Below are positions 44,825 through 55,943 of a stretch of DNA of 64,000 nt, one piece after another (position 1 is the first letter of the stretch; the number at the start of each line of letters is the position of its first letter). The DNA comes from Tulasnella sp. 424 (taxonomy: Eukaryota > Basidiomycota > Agaricomycetes > Cantharellales > Tulasnellaceae), in NCBI GenBank assembly GCA_019633425.1, contig WSUB01000097.1, forward strand, positions 1 through 64,000. Reading direction: 5' to 3'. Below the pieces are notes generated by a model. That model did not search any database, was not told where the DNA came from, and saw only the letters and a list, made by a program, of their open reading frames with translations. The position numbers were made by a program, and so were the translations under genes.

Positions 44825-46011
44825 ATGCAAGCACCCGGCGCGACTCTACAGATACCTGCGGCTCCCGGCCCGCCCAAAATGTGCAAGGCAAGATATCGCT
44901 TTCCATCATCAGATGTCTCTTCGGGTGATGCAGCTGACAATGCATCGATGAAACGTTTGTCTATTGCAGAACTGCCATGCGAAACCCCGGTTTCAAGCCT
45001 ATTCATGCTGCGGCAGGACTTGCGCGAAAGCATACAGAGCAAAGAAGAGGGCCCAAGCCACGGTGCCGGGTGGGACCGCACCCCCTGCGCAGCCAGGTCC
45101 TAATGGAATGTGTGCGGTAAGACAAGATCCGTATATGCGATTGCATATCTGATCTTCAATATGCTCCATATGTTGCATTTAGAATTGCAAGGTTCGCCCC
45201 ACCCACGGGTCACACCGTCATTGTGGAAAGACCTGCGCCAGTATGGCAGCTCGGCAATCGCAGCCACATAATGTTCCCGTGATCGGATACTCCGCAGGAT
45301 ACCAAGTACCGCCGTCCCCCTCGTATAGTCCCTACGGACCTCCGTCACCGGGCTACCCCGGGTATCCTCCACAAGGCTACGGTTACTCTCCTGGAGGACC
45401 TCCTTACCCTTATTCCCCAGGCCCACCAATGCACCCAAGCCCCCGAGGTTTCGGACATCCTCAGCGTGGTGGATCGCGGCCTCCGCCTCCACGACGAACA
45501 CCAAACCGTGCTCCTCCCCGATCAAGATTATCTGTCGCAGCCACGGACTACGGCTCAGAAGACGAATACCCGTCGGAGAGCAGTGATGATGACCGGCGTA
45601 GGCCAGCAAGGCGACCAATTTCACGTAGAGAAGAAGAGGATAGTCCAAGTGGAAGTGACTCGGGATATCCCACCAGCGAGGAGGAGGAGCAAGGAGATCG
45701 CAGACGCAGAGACGACCGACGACGTTCATCGGCGCAACCACGGGCACGACCTTCTCAATCACGTGCCGCATCTTCCTCTAGGGGTGATGGGCTATGCATA
45801 GTAAGTTCAGCATTCGATGTAAGCTTGCAAGATGGGTCTCATTTCCCCATTCTACACCTAGGTCTGTCGCCGGTTCCCGAAGCACTCGGGACATCCTTTC
45901 TGTTCAAGGCAATGTCGAGACAGCCTAAGCCTATCTCAGGCCCAAGGAATTGCTCCGTATCCTCCGCGTTCCGATGTGCCACCCGCGTACAGCGACACCG
46001 AAGATCGATGA
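44825..46011 (+). CDS. Finger-only protein with Gly/Pro/Tyr and Arg/Asp segments, copy 1
   Basis: The ATG at 44825 reads MQAPGATLQIPAAPGPPKMC, K, then an intron with a GC donor. Fingers: NCHAKPRFQAYSCCGRTC; NCKVRPTHGSHRHCGKTC; a Gly/Pro/Tyr-rich part (GYPGYPPQGYGYSPGGPPYP); an Arg/Ser/acidic part (SEDEYPSESSDDDRRRPARR); and a last finger VCRRFPKHSGHPFCSRQC with the end PPRSDVPPAYSDTEDR and TGA at 46009-46011. The tail holds a PPAY (PPxY) motif that could bind WW domains. No enzyme domain. Unlike its two paralogues downstream it starts directly at the third module, lacking the MASxxxSL finger exon. Confidence 0.8.
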
Positions 46012-46059
46012 AGTTGGTATTCGTTATAGACAGCGCTACGCTTTGCATGCTATGTATCC

Positions 46060-46520
46060 GCTCTTAGTTGCTGAGAATTTCAGATCCGCCCCCCGTTTAG
46101 GATGAGTGATAACTAGGGGTTTCTGGGCTCATCCGGGTTCTCGGATATCCCCAAAGCGTTGGTCCACAGGGAAAGAAGACGTCTACAGTTAACCTACCAT
46201 ATTCTGAACATAAGGATTAGAGCGCCGGTGTCGTTTCGGGATTGGCACTTCGTCACTTACCCGATTATGAGGGGACCGAATGAGGCTGTCCTTATAGCGG
46301 TCCAGTTGTAACGACTACGAGACTCAAACGTTAGTGATTACGAAGAACCAAAGAGGTACCATAGATGGAGATTGGGGTCGTGACCCTCTCTACAGAAAAG
46401 ACGAGGATGCGGACTCTGAGTAGGGATGATTAGGCTACGGGTTTGTTGGTAATGAGCCGACTTACATTGGCCCGGCCAGACAGCCTGAGGGTTTGAGGAC
46501 GTCGTGCATGGTCCGGCTGG
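46060..46520 (-). pseudogene. Remnant of a NADAR-gene 5' half
   Basis: Compared with the 33.4-35.8 kb NADAR gene, this stretch keeps the piece encoding GISENPDEPQKPLVI (plus strand GGGTTTCTGG.CTCATCCGGG) and following intron/exon sequence with many substitutions and gaps. The EHL-type NADAR core is absent, so it is a dead fragment. It lies just upstream of the finger gene at 46774, in the place a divergent NADAR partner occupies at 35.8 kb. Confidence 0.65.
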
Positions 46521-46667
46521 CTTGCCAAGTAGGTTTCACCGCACAATTCAAAAGATCTGGGTCTTATTGAGAGAATGCTGCGCCCAGCGCTCACGGTTGG
46601 AGCAGGAGTTTGGACAACTGTGAAAAGGTGAGGGAGGAGGGTCGGAAATGCCGAAAGCCTCAAGCGC

Positions 46668-46773
46668 CGATCGCCTCGCGGTGTCCGAAGTCCCAATTGC
46701 ACTCGTTTGCACCATCCATCACCACCACCGACTGGATATCGGACCACACCAATAATTCTTGAGATCTTCAGAC
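46668..46773 (+). promoter_or_regulatory. Shared upstream block of finger genes, copy 3
   Basis: Same block as at 21918, 36160 and 49056: GTGTCCGAAGTCCCAATT, CACCACCGACTGGATATCGG and AGATCTTCAGACATGG in the same order and spacing. Confidence 0.6.
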
Positions 46774-48272
46774 ATGGCTAGTTTCATCCGGAGCCTTTTG
46801 GGGTCGTCATCGATGTGCGAGGTGAGCGCCCACCGTACTTTTCAGATATGGCCATCCCTTAGAAGCGTTTACTAGAACTGCGGGCAGCAGCCAAAGTTCG
46901 CTGGGTATGACTATTGCGGTAAAAGTATGACGTTTCGTCGTGCTTAGATTATATAATAGATATATCTATTGACTGTGGCTGGGAATACGAACCTCTCAAG
47001 GTTGCTCTGCTGAGGCTGAGAAGAAGAAGAGGTCAGCTGCAGGATGTGGAAGCGGTCGAGGTGGGGCCACATCAAATCAAGTACAATATGACGTGCTCAA
47101 CTACACCCAACACCAGGGAACTCGCGTAAACCTGTGGCTTCTGGTCCACCCAAAATGTGCAAGGCAAGATATCGCTTTCAATAATCAACTGTCTCTCCAA
47201 GAGCGCTACAGCCGACATACGTCGACGATTGCTCTGTTTCAGAACTGCAATGCGAAGCTCGCATTTTCAAGCTACTCATACTGCGGGAAGACGTGTGCCG
47301 CAGCAGCAAAGGGAAAGAAGAGAACCCAACCCGCACCGCCGGGTCCTAATGGACTGTGCGCGGTAAGTTAAGACTCGTCTCTACCGATGTCCAGCTGATC
47401 TCCTATATGCCCGATCTGTTGCTTTTAGTATTGCAAGGTTCGCCCCGCCTATGGGTCCTACCGTCATTGCGGAAAGGCCTGCGCCAGTATGGCAGCTCGG
47501 CAAAAGCAGTCACCCAACGCTCCGGTGATGGGATATTCGGCAGGATACCAAGTACCTCTGTCCGCTTCGGATAATGGTCCCTACGGATCTCCGCCAGGTT
47601 ACCCCACCGCAGGACCTCCTTACTCTTATTCCCCAGGCTCATCAATGTACTCGAGCCCTCGAGGTTATGAAGATTCTCAGCGCGGCGGATCGCGGTCTTC
47701 GCCTACACAGCGAACACCAAACCGTGCACCTCCCCGAGGATCGTCCATCGCAGCCACGGACTTCGGCTCAGAGGACGAATACCCGTCCGAAAGTAGTGAT
47801 GATGACCGGCGTCGGCCAGTAAGGCGACCAATTTCACGTAGAGATGAAGGGGATAATCCTAGTGAAAGTGACTCGGGATATCCCACCAGCGAGGAGGAGG
47901 AACGAGGAGATCGCAGACGCGGAGACGACCGACAAAGTTCATCGGCACAACCAGAGACACAATCTTCTCAATCAAATGCCGCAGCTTCCTCTATGATTGA
48001 TACGCTATGTATAGTAAGTCTTACATTCGATGTCAGCTTGGAAGCAATGCCTCATTTCCGTCGCCTTATTCTACACCTAGGTCTGTCGCCGGTTCCCGAA
48101 ATACTCGGGACATCCTTTCTGTTCAAGGCAATGCCGCGACAGCTTAATCCTATCTCAGGCCCAAGGGATTGCTCCGTATCCTGTTGGCCCAGGTGTTGGA
48201 CAAGTCCAATCCCCTGGTGCCTCGATACCACCTCCGGTTTCCGATGCGCCACCCGCATACAGCGATATCTAG
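46774..48272 (+). CDS. Finger-only protein, copy 2
   Basis: The ATG at 46774 reads MASFIRSLLGSSSMCE, intron, the finger NCGQQPKFAGYDYCGKS with next exon CSAEAEKKKRSAAGCGSGRG; then, after an intron, the exon ending GPPKMCK with a GC donor; the fingers NCNAKLAFSSYSYCGKTC and YCKVRPAYGSYRHCGKAC; a Gly/Pro/Tyr part; SEDEYPSESSDDDRRRPVRR; and the last finger VCRRFPKYSGHPFCSRQC with the tail VSDAPPAYSDI and TAG at 48270-48272. It carries the front modules of the ART-Y gene at 36.3 kb joined to the back half of the 44.8-kb gene, so it is a chimera by exon shuffling or fusion. The join at about 47.1 kb needs an unusual phase and is the least certain point. Confidence 0.75.
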
Positions 48273-48369
48273 GACCGATGAAGCTTGTATTTGCTATAGA
48301 CAGTGCTATGCCCTGTTATACTATGTATCCCTCTTCCGGAGCCATGGGAGGAACACGCCAGCATTACCC

Positions 48370-48900
48370 GTACGCGGAAACCTGAGGGTGTTTTCCACTG
48401 AAAACTCTTTCTTCGTGTATTCGATAGGGAGGGGTCTTGGTTCCTGAGGGCTTCGGATCCGCCCCCGTCCCCGCCCCCCGTTGTAGGATCAGTGATAACT
48501 AGGGGTTTCTGAGGCTTATCCGGGTTCTCGAATACCCCAAAGCGTTGGTCGGTGCGGAGGGAAATGTAGGGAAAGAAGCCTGCAGTTGACCCACCATATT
48601 TTGAACACAAAGGTTAGGGCGTCGATACCGATTTGGGATTGACACTTCGTCACTTACACAATTATGAGGGGACTGAATGAGGCGGTCCCTGCGGTCCCAG
48701 CGGTCCAGTTGTAACGACTATGAGACTCAAGAGTTAGTGATTCTGACGAAGAACCTAGAGTAACCCTCTCCGCAGATAGGACGAGGATGCAGACTCTGAA
48801 CAGGGTTCGTTGGGATATGGGTTCGTTGATAGCGAGCCGACTTACCTTGGTCCGGACCCCATGTCAGGGTTTCAGGACGTCATGGTCTGGCTAGCCTGTT
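48370..48900 (-). pseudogene. Second remnant of a NADAR-gene 5' half
   Basis: Again matches the NADAR gene at 33.4-35.8 kb: the piece encoding FGVFENPDEPQKPLVITDPT and SEALRNQDPSLSNTR is readable on the minus strand but followed by frame breaks, and the NADAR core is missing except for a short KSFQWKT remnant. It occupies the divergent position upstream of the finger gene at 49159 and is closer to the functional gene than the 46-kb remnant. Confidence 0.7.
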
Positions 48901-49055
48901 AGGTAAGTTTCACGGCATGATTTAAAATATCTGAGGCTTATGAAGAGAGTGTTGTGCTCAGCGCTCGCGACTGGAGGGGTGATTGGGAGAACTGTCAAAT
49001 GGCGAGGGAGGAAGGTTGGGAATGCCGAAAGCCTCGAGGAGAAGGGACCACCAGC

Positions 49056-49158
49056 TATCGCCGTCCGTGTCCGAAGCCCCAATCCAACTCTTTGCACCAT
49101 CCATCACCACCACCGACTGGATATCGGACTACAGCAACAATTCTCAAGATCTTCAGAA
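49056..49158 (+). promoter_or_regulatory. Shared upstream block of finger genes, copy 4
   Basis: TATCGCCGTC, GTCCGAAGCCCCAATCCAAC, CACCACCGACTGGATATCGG and AGATCTTCAGAAATGG, colinear with the three other copies. Confidence 0.6.
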
Positions 49159-50836
49159 ATGGCCAGCTTACTCAATAGCTTAATAGGGCAGCCGATGTGC
49201 GATGTGAGCGTCCACCGTTCTTGCCGGGTATGACCCATCCCTGACCATCTTATACAAGAACTGTGGAATGCAGCCAAAGTTCGGCGGATTTGACTATTGC
49301 GGTAAAAGTAAGATATTTCGTCGCGCTCCGACAAATCCATTTACTGTGGCTGATACGAAGCTTCCAAGCGTGTGCTGCCGAGGCTGCTGATAAGAAGAAA
49401 AAGGCGGGTGCAGGACGTGGATCTGGAGGTGAGGTGGGGCCATATCAAATCAACGATTTAACCGAGATAACTCTTTTTCAGTGCCAGGGAGCTATACCAG
49501 TATGGCTACCGGTGAGCTAGACTGTTCACGGACCACACTATGGTCTCGACTCGATGATCTGATGCGCTCAACTACACCCAGCTCCAGGGTCGACTATACG
49601 TATACCTGCGGCTCCCGGCCCTCCCAGAATGTGCAAGGCAAGATGTCACTTTCAAGAATCAACTGTCTCTCCAAGAGCCCTACAGCTGACATGCGTCGTC
49701 GCTTGGTCTGTTTCAGAACTGCAATGCGAAGCCTGCACTTTCGGGCTACTCATGCTGCGGGAAGGCCTGTGCTGATTCAGCAAAGGCAAAAGAGAGAGCC
49801 CAAGCCGCACCACCGGGTGGGGTGGCACCCCCCGTGCAGCCAGGTCCGAATGGAATGTGCGCGGTAAGTTGGGACTTGTCTCTGCCATTGCCCATCCGAT
49901 CTCATATATGTTCGATCTGTTGCTCTTAGAATTGCAAAGTTCGCCCCGTCTACGGGTCTCACTATCACTGCGGAAAGACCTGCGCCAGTATAGCAGCTCG
50001 GCAACAGCAGCCACATAATTCTCCAGTGATCGGATATTCTGCAGGATACCAAGTACCGCCGCCCTCTTCATATAATGGTCCCTACGGACCCCCGTCAGGC
50101 TACCCCGGGTATCCTCTACAAGGCTACGGTTACTTTCCTGGAGGACCTTCTTATCCTTATCCTTATCCTCCAGGCCTACCTATGTACTCAAGTGCCCAGG
50201 GTTATAAACATTCTCGGCGTGGTGGATCGCGGCCTCTGCCTCCACGACGAACACCCAACCGTGCTCCTCGAAGATCATCCACCGCAGCCCCGGACTTCAG
50301 CTCAGAGGACGAATATCCGTCCGAGAGTAGTGATGATGACCGGCGTAGGCCAGTAAGACGGCCAACTCCACGTAGGAAAGAAGAGGATAGTCCTAGCGGA
50401 AGTGACTCGGGATATCCCACCAGCGAGGAGGAGGAGGAGGAGGAGGAGGAGGAGGAGGAGCGGGGAGATCGCAGACGTGGAGAGGGCCGACGAAATTCAT
50501 CGGCGCAACCACAGACACAATCCCCTCAATCAAAGGCCGCATCCTCCTCTAGGGGTGATACGCTATGTACAGTAAGTTTCACATTCGATGTCAGCTTGGA
50601 AGCAATGCCTCATTTCCATCGCTTCATTCCCCACCTAGGTCTGTCGCCGGTTCCCCAAGTACTCGGGACATCCTTTCTGTTCAAGACAATGCCGCGACAG
50701 CTTAAGTCCATCTCAGGCCCAAGGAAATGCTCCGTATCCTATCGCCCCAGGTGATGGACAAGCCCCAGTCCCTAGTGCCTCGATGCCACCTCCGCGTTCC
50801 GATGTGCAACCCGCGTACAGCGATATGGAAGATTGA
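49159..50836 (+). CDS. Finger-only protein, copy 3
   Basis: The ATG at 49159 reads MASLLNSLIGQPMCD, intron, the finger NCGMQPKFGGFDYCGKS with CAAEAADKKKKAGAGRGSGG, an exon ending TIRIPAAPGPPRMCK with a GC donor, the fingers NCNAKPALSGYSCCGKAC and NCKVRPVYGSHYHCGKTC, a Gly/Pro/Tyr part, SEDEYPSESSDDDRRRPVRR, a run of eleven Glu encoded by a GAG microsatellite near 50430-50460, and the last finger VCRRFPKYSGHPFCSRQC with the tail RSDVQPAYSDMED and TGA at 50834-50836. Here the tail PPAY of its relatives is QPAY. Start-to-start distance to copy 2 is 2385 bp, showing a tandem duplication that included the NADAR remnant between them. Confidence 0.78.
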
Positions 50837-51009
50837 TAAAGTTGGAGTTTGTTATCGACTATGCTACGCCTGCATAATATGTATCCGCTCTTCGGGAGCC
50901 ATGGGAAGAACACGCCAGTGAATCCAGACACAGGTTTATGTCCACATGTCTCAGTTTTGAAGATTTCGATCTCTTTTACGTATATAGCTCTTTCTGAATA
51001 TATCTGCTC

Positions 51010-52762
51010 TCAATTCCAAAGCTCATCCACGCGCGTCTTGTGGATGCAGAAACCCTAGTACAGGAGCAAGTCAGCGATGGTGGCCCACCACAGATTCATC
51101 TCGGTGCGAAGGGTCTTACGGGCGTCACCCATTCACCACAACTACACCTAACCCCAGCCCAAGCGTAGTTCCCAAGCTTTGCACCGCATTTGGAATTCGG
51201 ACAGAGAATTCTCCCATCGATTTGACCGTAGGCAAATGATGACTCCTCCATCCATTTCATCTATAAATAGCGTGTCGTTCAGTTCGGTAGAGCGGCTTGA
51301 ACTATTAGGGGGAGAAAGGCACTCACCGGTTCGACAAAATAACCCGAACAAGCCGGATCAATCATTGGAGCTGGTGGAGTGCCGACTTCCGCCGCTGGGG
51401 TAATCCCTGAGTCTTGAACAGGTGGAGATAAAGACGACGGAGGGGCAGCCGCACCGGAGCCGTCGTCAACACCGCCCTGGCGTCGCGGACCTGGACGCTG
51501 TACTGGCGGTCGGGAGGCTGGAGGAACAATCGTTCTAGTGGTTCTCATCGGGAATGGCGGAGGACTTGGTGGAGGCTCCGGATTAGAGCTAGGACTTGTG
51601 GGAGTCACCTGTGCCAGTTGGGCATCCAACGTCGCCTGCTTGACCTCTACTCCCAAAGCCCCAGGAGGTACGTTGCCTGCCGTTCCCTGCTTTAACCCTC
51701 TCATTATATCTTCCGACAGCTTAGCAATGGCCAGGGGAGAGGAAGGAGCGTCCGAATTCGAACCAGGTGTATCTAGCTCGGACGCTGGACGAGACCCTGA
51801 CGTTGGCCGCCAGGAATGCATCATGTGCTCGGCAGAAGCGAGTTCCTCTCTGCAGACGCAAGTAAAATCAGTTATAGACACTCCTTGAAATATTATATCA
51901 ATACGAACCGACACAAGCGGCATCGAATTCGCCTCTTCTTCGTTGATTGAGGGCTTGGGGCGGCATACTCGGCTGGCATAGCCCTCTGCACCTTTTCACC
52001 TTCTGAGGAATGGACAGAGTGTAGGTGGAAAATATCACAATTAGAGATTGACGAAAGACTTACTGAGTATACTGTGCACCGTTCTCTCGAGATAGAAGCT
52101 TCGAGTCGCTCGATCCTGGCTGGAAGGTTGAAATGCAGCAGCATGGAACAACTTCAGCTGCTTTATGAAAGAGTCATTAGGGCTGCCGAATAAGTTATAG
52201 AGAGAAGCGAGTTAAATTTCTGTGCAGATTTAGTATGCACTTGGAAGGATATACCCCACAATAGGACGCTTAGCTTGAATGCGTATTAATGCGGTGTCAA
52301 CGTCGACCTTCTGCGAGTACATCAAATATGCCGCCACAATCGAAGGACTTCGGCCTTCCCTTCCACAAAGCATGCTCTGTCAAGCTGACAGAAGCACAGA
52401 CGGAAAAAACACACGAAATCACGCACTGATCCCACCCATACAATGGACCAGAACTCCTTTTCCGCTTTTCAGCGCTGCTTCGATGAAGGCGATCGCGGGA
52501 GGAAGATGAACCAGTAAATCATCATACTCGGTGTCATCCAGCTCTACTTGGTAATGTATTATTTGCTGTATCAGGGGCCGAAGGTATAGAAATTAATGCT
52601 TGAGAGGAGTAGGGAGGTGGGGTTGGCTCGTACCGGGAAGGGCCACGTCAGGGGACCCCGCAACGCAGTCAACACGTAGCCAATGTTGTTCTTGGCAAGG
52701 CATTCGTCGTCAACAGCAGCTCTTATTCCACTGAGCCAGAGGTTGTCTACGATTTCATCCAT
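51010..52762 (-). CDS. YVH1: Dual-specificity phosphatase of the YVH1/DUSP12 family, copy 1
   Basis: The start is taken at ATG 52760-52762 (MDEIVDNLWLSGIRAAVDDE), not at an upstream GTG in the same frame. The catalytic site HCMGGISRSPSIVAAY (CX5R) is rebuilt across an intron at about 52343-52420, with the general-acid loop in VELDDTEYDDLLVHLPPAIA. PNDSFIKQLKLFHAAAFQ is next, then a disordered linker (GSRPASELDTPGSNSDAPSS) and the C-terminal zinc-binding domain typical of YVH1: CSGYFVEP, MKWMEESSFAYGQIDGRILC, PNSKCGAKLGNYAWAGVRCS, CGEWVTP, GFCIHKTRVDELWN, and TGA at 51010-51012. YVH1 is a conserved eukaryotic phosphatase whose zinc domain helps release Mrt4 from pre-60S ribosomes. It is normally single copy. 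Confidence 0.88.
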
Positions 52763-52984
52763 GTTCTTGGAGTGGAGCGAATAGTGACTCTTTTTCACTG
52801 AGGTGATCGCCAGTGATTATACCAAGAAACCCGTGTGAGATGTTTGCCTTCGAATCTGCCGAGTGTCTTGTGAGTTTATTGGTTCCAGTAAATGGATTTT
52901 AACATTACCCAAAGCAAGTTCGACATCGGTTCATTGTATCGAACAGCAGGAACTAAAAGTTACCTGCCTTCCGGTGCCCGCCCC

Positions 52985-53252
52985 TTTGGTGTTTTCATGC
53001 ACCTTAGCATAGAAGAGTTTAGCATCCAATGTCAGCTTTGAAGATTATCTCTCGCCTCATTCTGCACCTAGGTCTGTCGCCGGTTCCCGAAGTCCTCGGG
53101 TCATCCTTTCTGTTCAAGGCAATGTCGCGAGCCTATCTCGGGCCCAAAGAATTTCTCCATACAGGTGTTGGACAAGCCCCATTCCGTGGTGCCTCGATGC
53201 CACCTCCGGTTTCCGATGCGCCACCCGCATACAGCGACATCGAGGATCGATG
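52985..53252 (+). pseudogene. Orphan last exon of the finger-only family
   Basis: Starts inside what is an intron of the finger genes and continues through the acceptor CACCTAG into the last exon: VCRRFPKSSGHPFCSRQCRE, then a gap and frame break, with the tail ASMPPPVSDAPPAYSDIEDR still readable in another frame. No upstream exons exist. It was carried along when the YVH1 gene was duplicated. Confidence 0.8.
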
Positions 53253-53449
53253 AAGTTGGTCTTTGTTATAGACAGTGCCACACCCTGCATACTATGAATC
53301 TGGGCTTCCGGAGCCATGGGAGGAACACGCCAGTGAATCCGGACACAGGTTTCTGTTTACATGTCTCAGTCCACCCAGGTTAGCCGTCTCCCGTTTTGAA
53401 CATTTCAACCCCTTTTTCCGTATGTAGCTCTCTCTAAATATGAGTGCCT

Positions 53450-55192
53450 TCAACTCCAAAGTTCATCCACGCGCGTCTTGTGGATGCAGAATCCCTAGTA
53501 CAGGAGCAGGTCAGCGATGGTGGCCCGCCACAGATTCATCTCGGTGCGAAGGGTCTTACGGGCGTCACCCATTCACCACAACTACACCTAACTCCAGCCC
53601 AAGCGTAGTTCCCAAGCTTTGCACCGCATTTGGAATTCGGACAGAGAATCCTTCCATCGATCTGACCGTAGGCAAATGACGATTCCTCCATCCATTTCAG
53701 CTACGAATAGCGTGTCGTTCAGTCCGGTTGAGCGGCTTGGATTAGCTGGAGAACGGCACTCACCGGTTCGACAAAATAACCTGAACAAGCCGAAGCAACC
53801 ATTGGAGATGGTGGAGTACCGACTTCCGTCGCTGGGATAGTCCCAGAGTCTTGACCAGGTGGAGACTGAGGGGTGGCCACGCCGGAGGCATCGTCAACAC
53901 CGCCCTGGCGTCGCGAACCTGGACGCTGTACTGGCGGTCGGGAGGCGGGAGGAACAACCGTTCTAGTGGTTCTCATCGGGAATGGTGGAGGACTTGGTGG
54001 AGGCTCCGGATTAGAGCTAGGACTTGTGGAAGTCACCTGTGCCAGTTGGGCATCCAGTGTCGCCTGCTTGACCTCTACTCCCAAAGCCCCAGGAGGTACG
54101 TTGCTTTCCGTTCCCTGTTTTAGGCCTTTCATTATAGTTTCCGAAAGCTTAGCAACGGCCAGGGGAGAGGAAGGAGCGTCCGAATTCGAACCAGGTGTAT
54201 CTAGCTCGGACGCTGGACGAGACCCTGACGTTGGTCGCCAGGAATGCATAACGTGCTCAGCAGAAGCAAGTTCCTCTCTGCAGATACAAGTAAAATCAGC
54301 TATAGCGACACTTTGTGAGGTATTATATTAATACGAACCGACACATGCGGCATCGAATTCGCCTCTTCTTCGTTGATTGAGGGCTCGGGCCGGAATACTC
54401 GGCAGGCATAGCCCTCTGCGCCGTTTCACCTTCTGAGAAAATGAACAGAGTATAGGTGAAAGGCATTGCCATAAGCTTTCGATGAAAGACCTACTGAGTA
54501 TATTGTGCACTGTTCTTTCGAGATAGAACCTTCTAGTCACTTGATCCTGGTTGGATAGTTGAAACGCGGCGACATGGAATAACTTCAACTGCTTGATGAA
54601 AGAGTCATTAGGGCTGCCGAATAAAGTAATAGAGAGAAGTGGGATAAATTTCTGCACAGATTTAGTATGCACTTGGAAGGATATACCCCACAATAGGACG
54701 CTTTGCTTGAATGCGTAGTAACGCGGTGTCAACATCGACCTTCTGCGAATACATCAAATATGCTGCTACAATCGAAGGACTTCGGCCTTCCCTTCCCAAA
54801 AAGCATGCTCTGTCAAGCCGGCAGAAGCTCGGACAAATTTCCATGAAATGACCCACTGATCCCGCCAATACAATGCACCAGAACTCCTTTCCCGCTTTTT
54901 AGCGCGGCCTCGATGAAGGCGATCGCGGGAGGAAGGTGAACCAATAGATCATCGTACTCGGTGTCATCCAGCTGGACTTGATAATGAATTATGTGCTGTA
55001 TCGGGACACGGGGGTGCGGGAATTAATACTGGGAGGAATAGGGAGGGAGAGCTTGCTTCGTACCGGTACGGGCAACGTCAGAATACCCCGCAACGCAGTC
55101 AACACGTACCCGATGTTGTTCTTGAGAAGGTCCTCTTCGTCAAGAGCAGGTTCTATTCCACTGAGCCAGAGGTTGTCTACGATTTCATCCAT
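53450..55192 (-). CDS. YVH1: Dual-specificity phosphatase of the YVH1/DUSP12 family, copy 2
   Basis: Near-identical to the copy at 51.0-52.8 kb. Start ATG 55190-55192 (MDEIVDNLWLSGIEPALDEE), catalytic HCIGGISRSPSIVAAY across an intron at about 54801-54870, linker GSRPASELDTPGSNSDAPSS, zinc domain CSGYFVEP, MKWMEESSFAYGQIDGRILC, PNSKCGAKLGNYAWAGVRCS, CGEWVTP, GFCIHKTRVDELWS and TGA at 53450-53452. All catalytic and zinc residues are kept in both copies, and the coding parts differ less than the introns, which suggests both are still under selection. Start-to-start distance is 2430 bp. Confidence 0.88.
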
Positions 55193-55943
55193 GTTCTTGG
55201 AGTGGAGCGAATAGTGACTCTTTTTCACTGCGGTGATCGCCAGTGATTATACCAAGAAACCCGGTGAGTTTCAATGTTGGTTCCAAGTACTTTCAACATC
55301 ACCCAAAGCAAGTTCGACATCAGTCCATATGCGTCCCCGCTCCCTCGGGCCACAACGGGTGGGTTGGGACTCGGAGGCTAGCAGCAAACTCCCAACATTG
55401 CAGCAGTCCAAATCGGCTCACGGATCTGCCTTCAGCCTTGCTCTCTCTCTGCGTCAGTGATACCGCCGTCGGATTGGCCCTACTTTTCTAACTTTGTTCT
55501 TGACGGGATTGAAAGCCCAACTTCTTGAATATGTGGCCATCGAATTTGCAAAGCGTTCCTCCTGAAAGGGTCATCACGTCTGACGCTCCGCTCCTACCTG
55601 GTCTTATAAACTTCGTTCGGTCATGTAAGTCAATATATTAGAACCGACTCGGATATCCCATGTTGAGAACCAGGCGCCAGAATTCTGCCTGCCATGTGAA
55701 CTTGAGCTCAAGAACTTCCTCCATCTGCGAGGAGAGACTATCAGAAATACCTCGTTCGATCTCGGGTATTCGCACAATTCTTTTTGTCCGATTTCCTGCT
55801 AACTCATACGGAGCTGCGGGCGCAAGAGTTGGGTGAACCAGTGGATATCTAGCAGTCGAAGGGCCTGGAGAATGGGAAGACAACTGAGACGAGAAGAAAT
55901 GGTAACCCGTTGAAACATTTCAAGTGGCCGAGATTACACAGAG
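55193..55943 (-). pseudogene. Fragment of a NADAR last exon within intergenic sequence
   Basis: At about 55640-55740 the minus strand reads MEEVLELKFTWQAEFWRLVL, clearly derived from the NADAR segment MEEILELKFTQHAKLRRLLL, but the following DxFWGxG end is absent. The rest of the interval (ATG-less frames up to 55883) is spacer upstream of YVH1 copy 2 and downstream of the NADAR end at 55944. It could be an alternative 3' exon of the next gene, but more likely is debris. Confidence 0.5.

Noticed and set aside
52763..52798. GTG start extending YVH1 copy 1 by 12 codons
   Set aside because: Not an ATG, and YVH1 proteins normally begin at the MDEI-type sequence; the same holds for copy 2.
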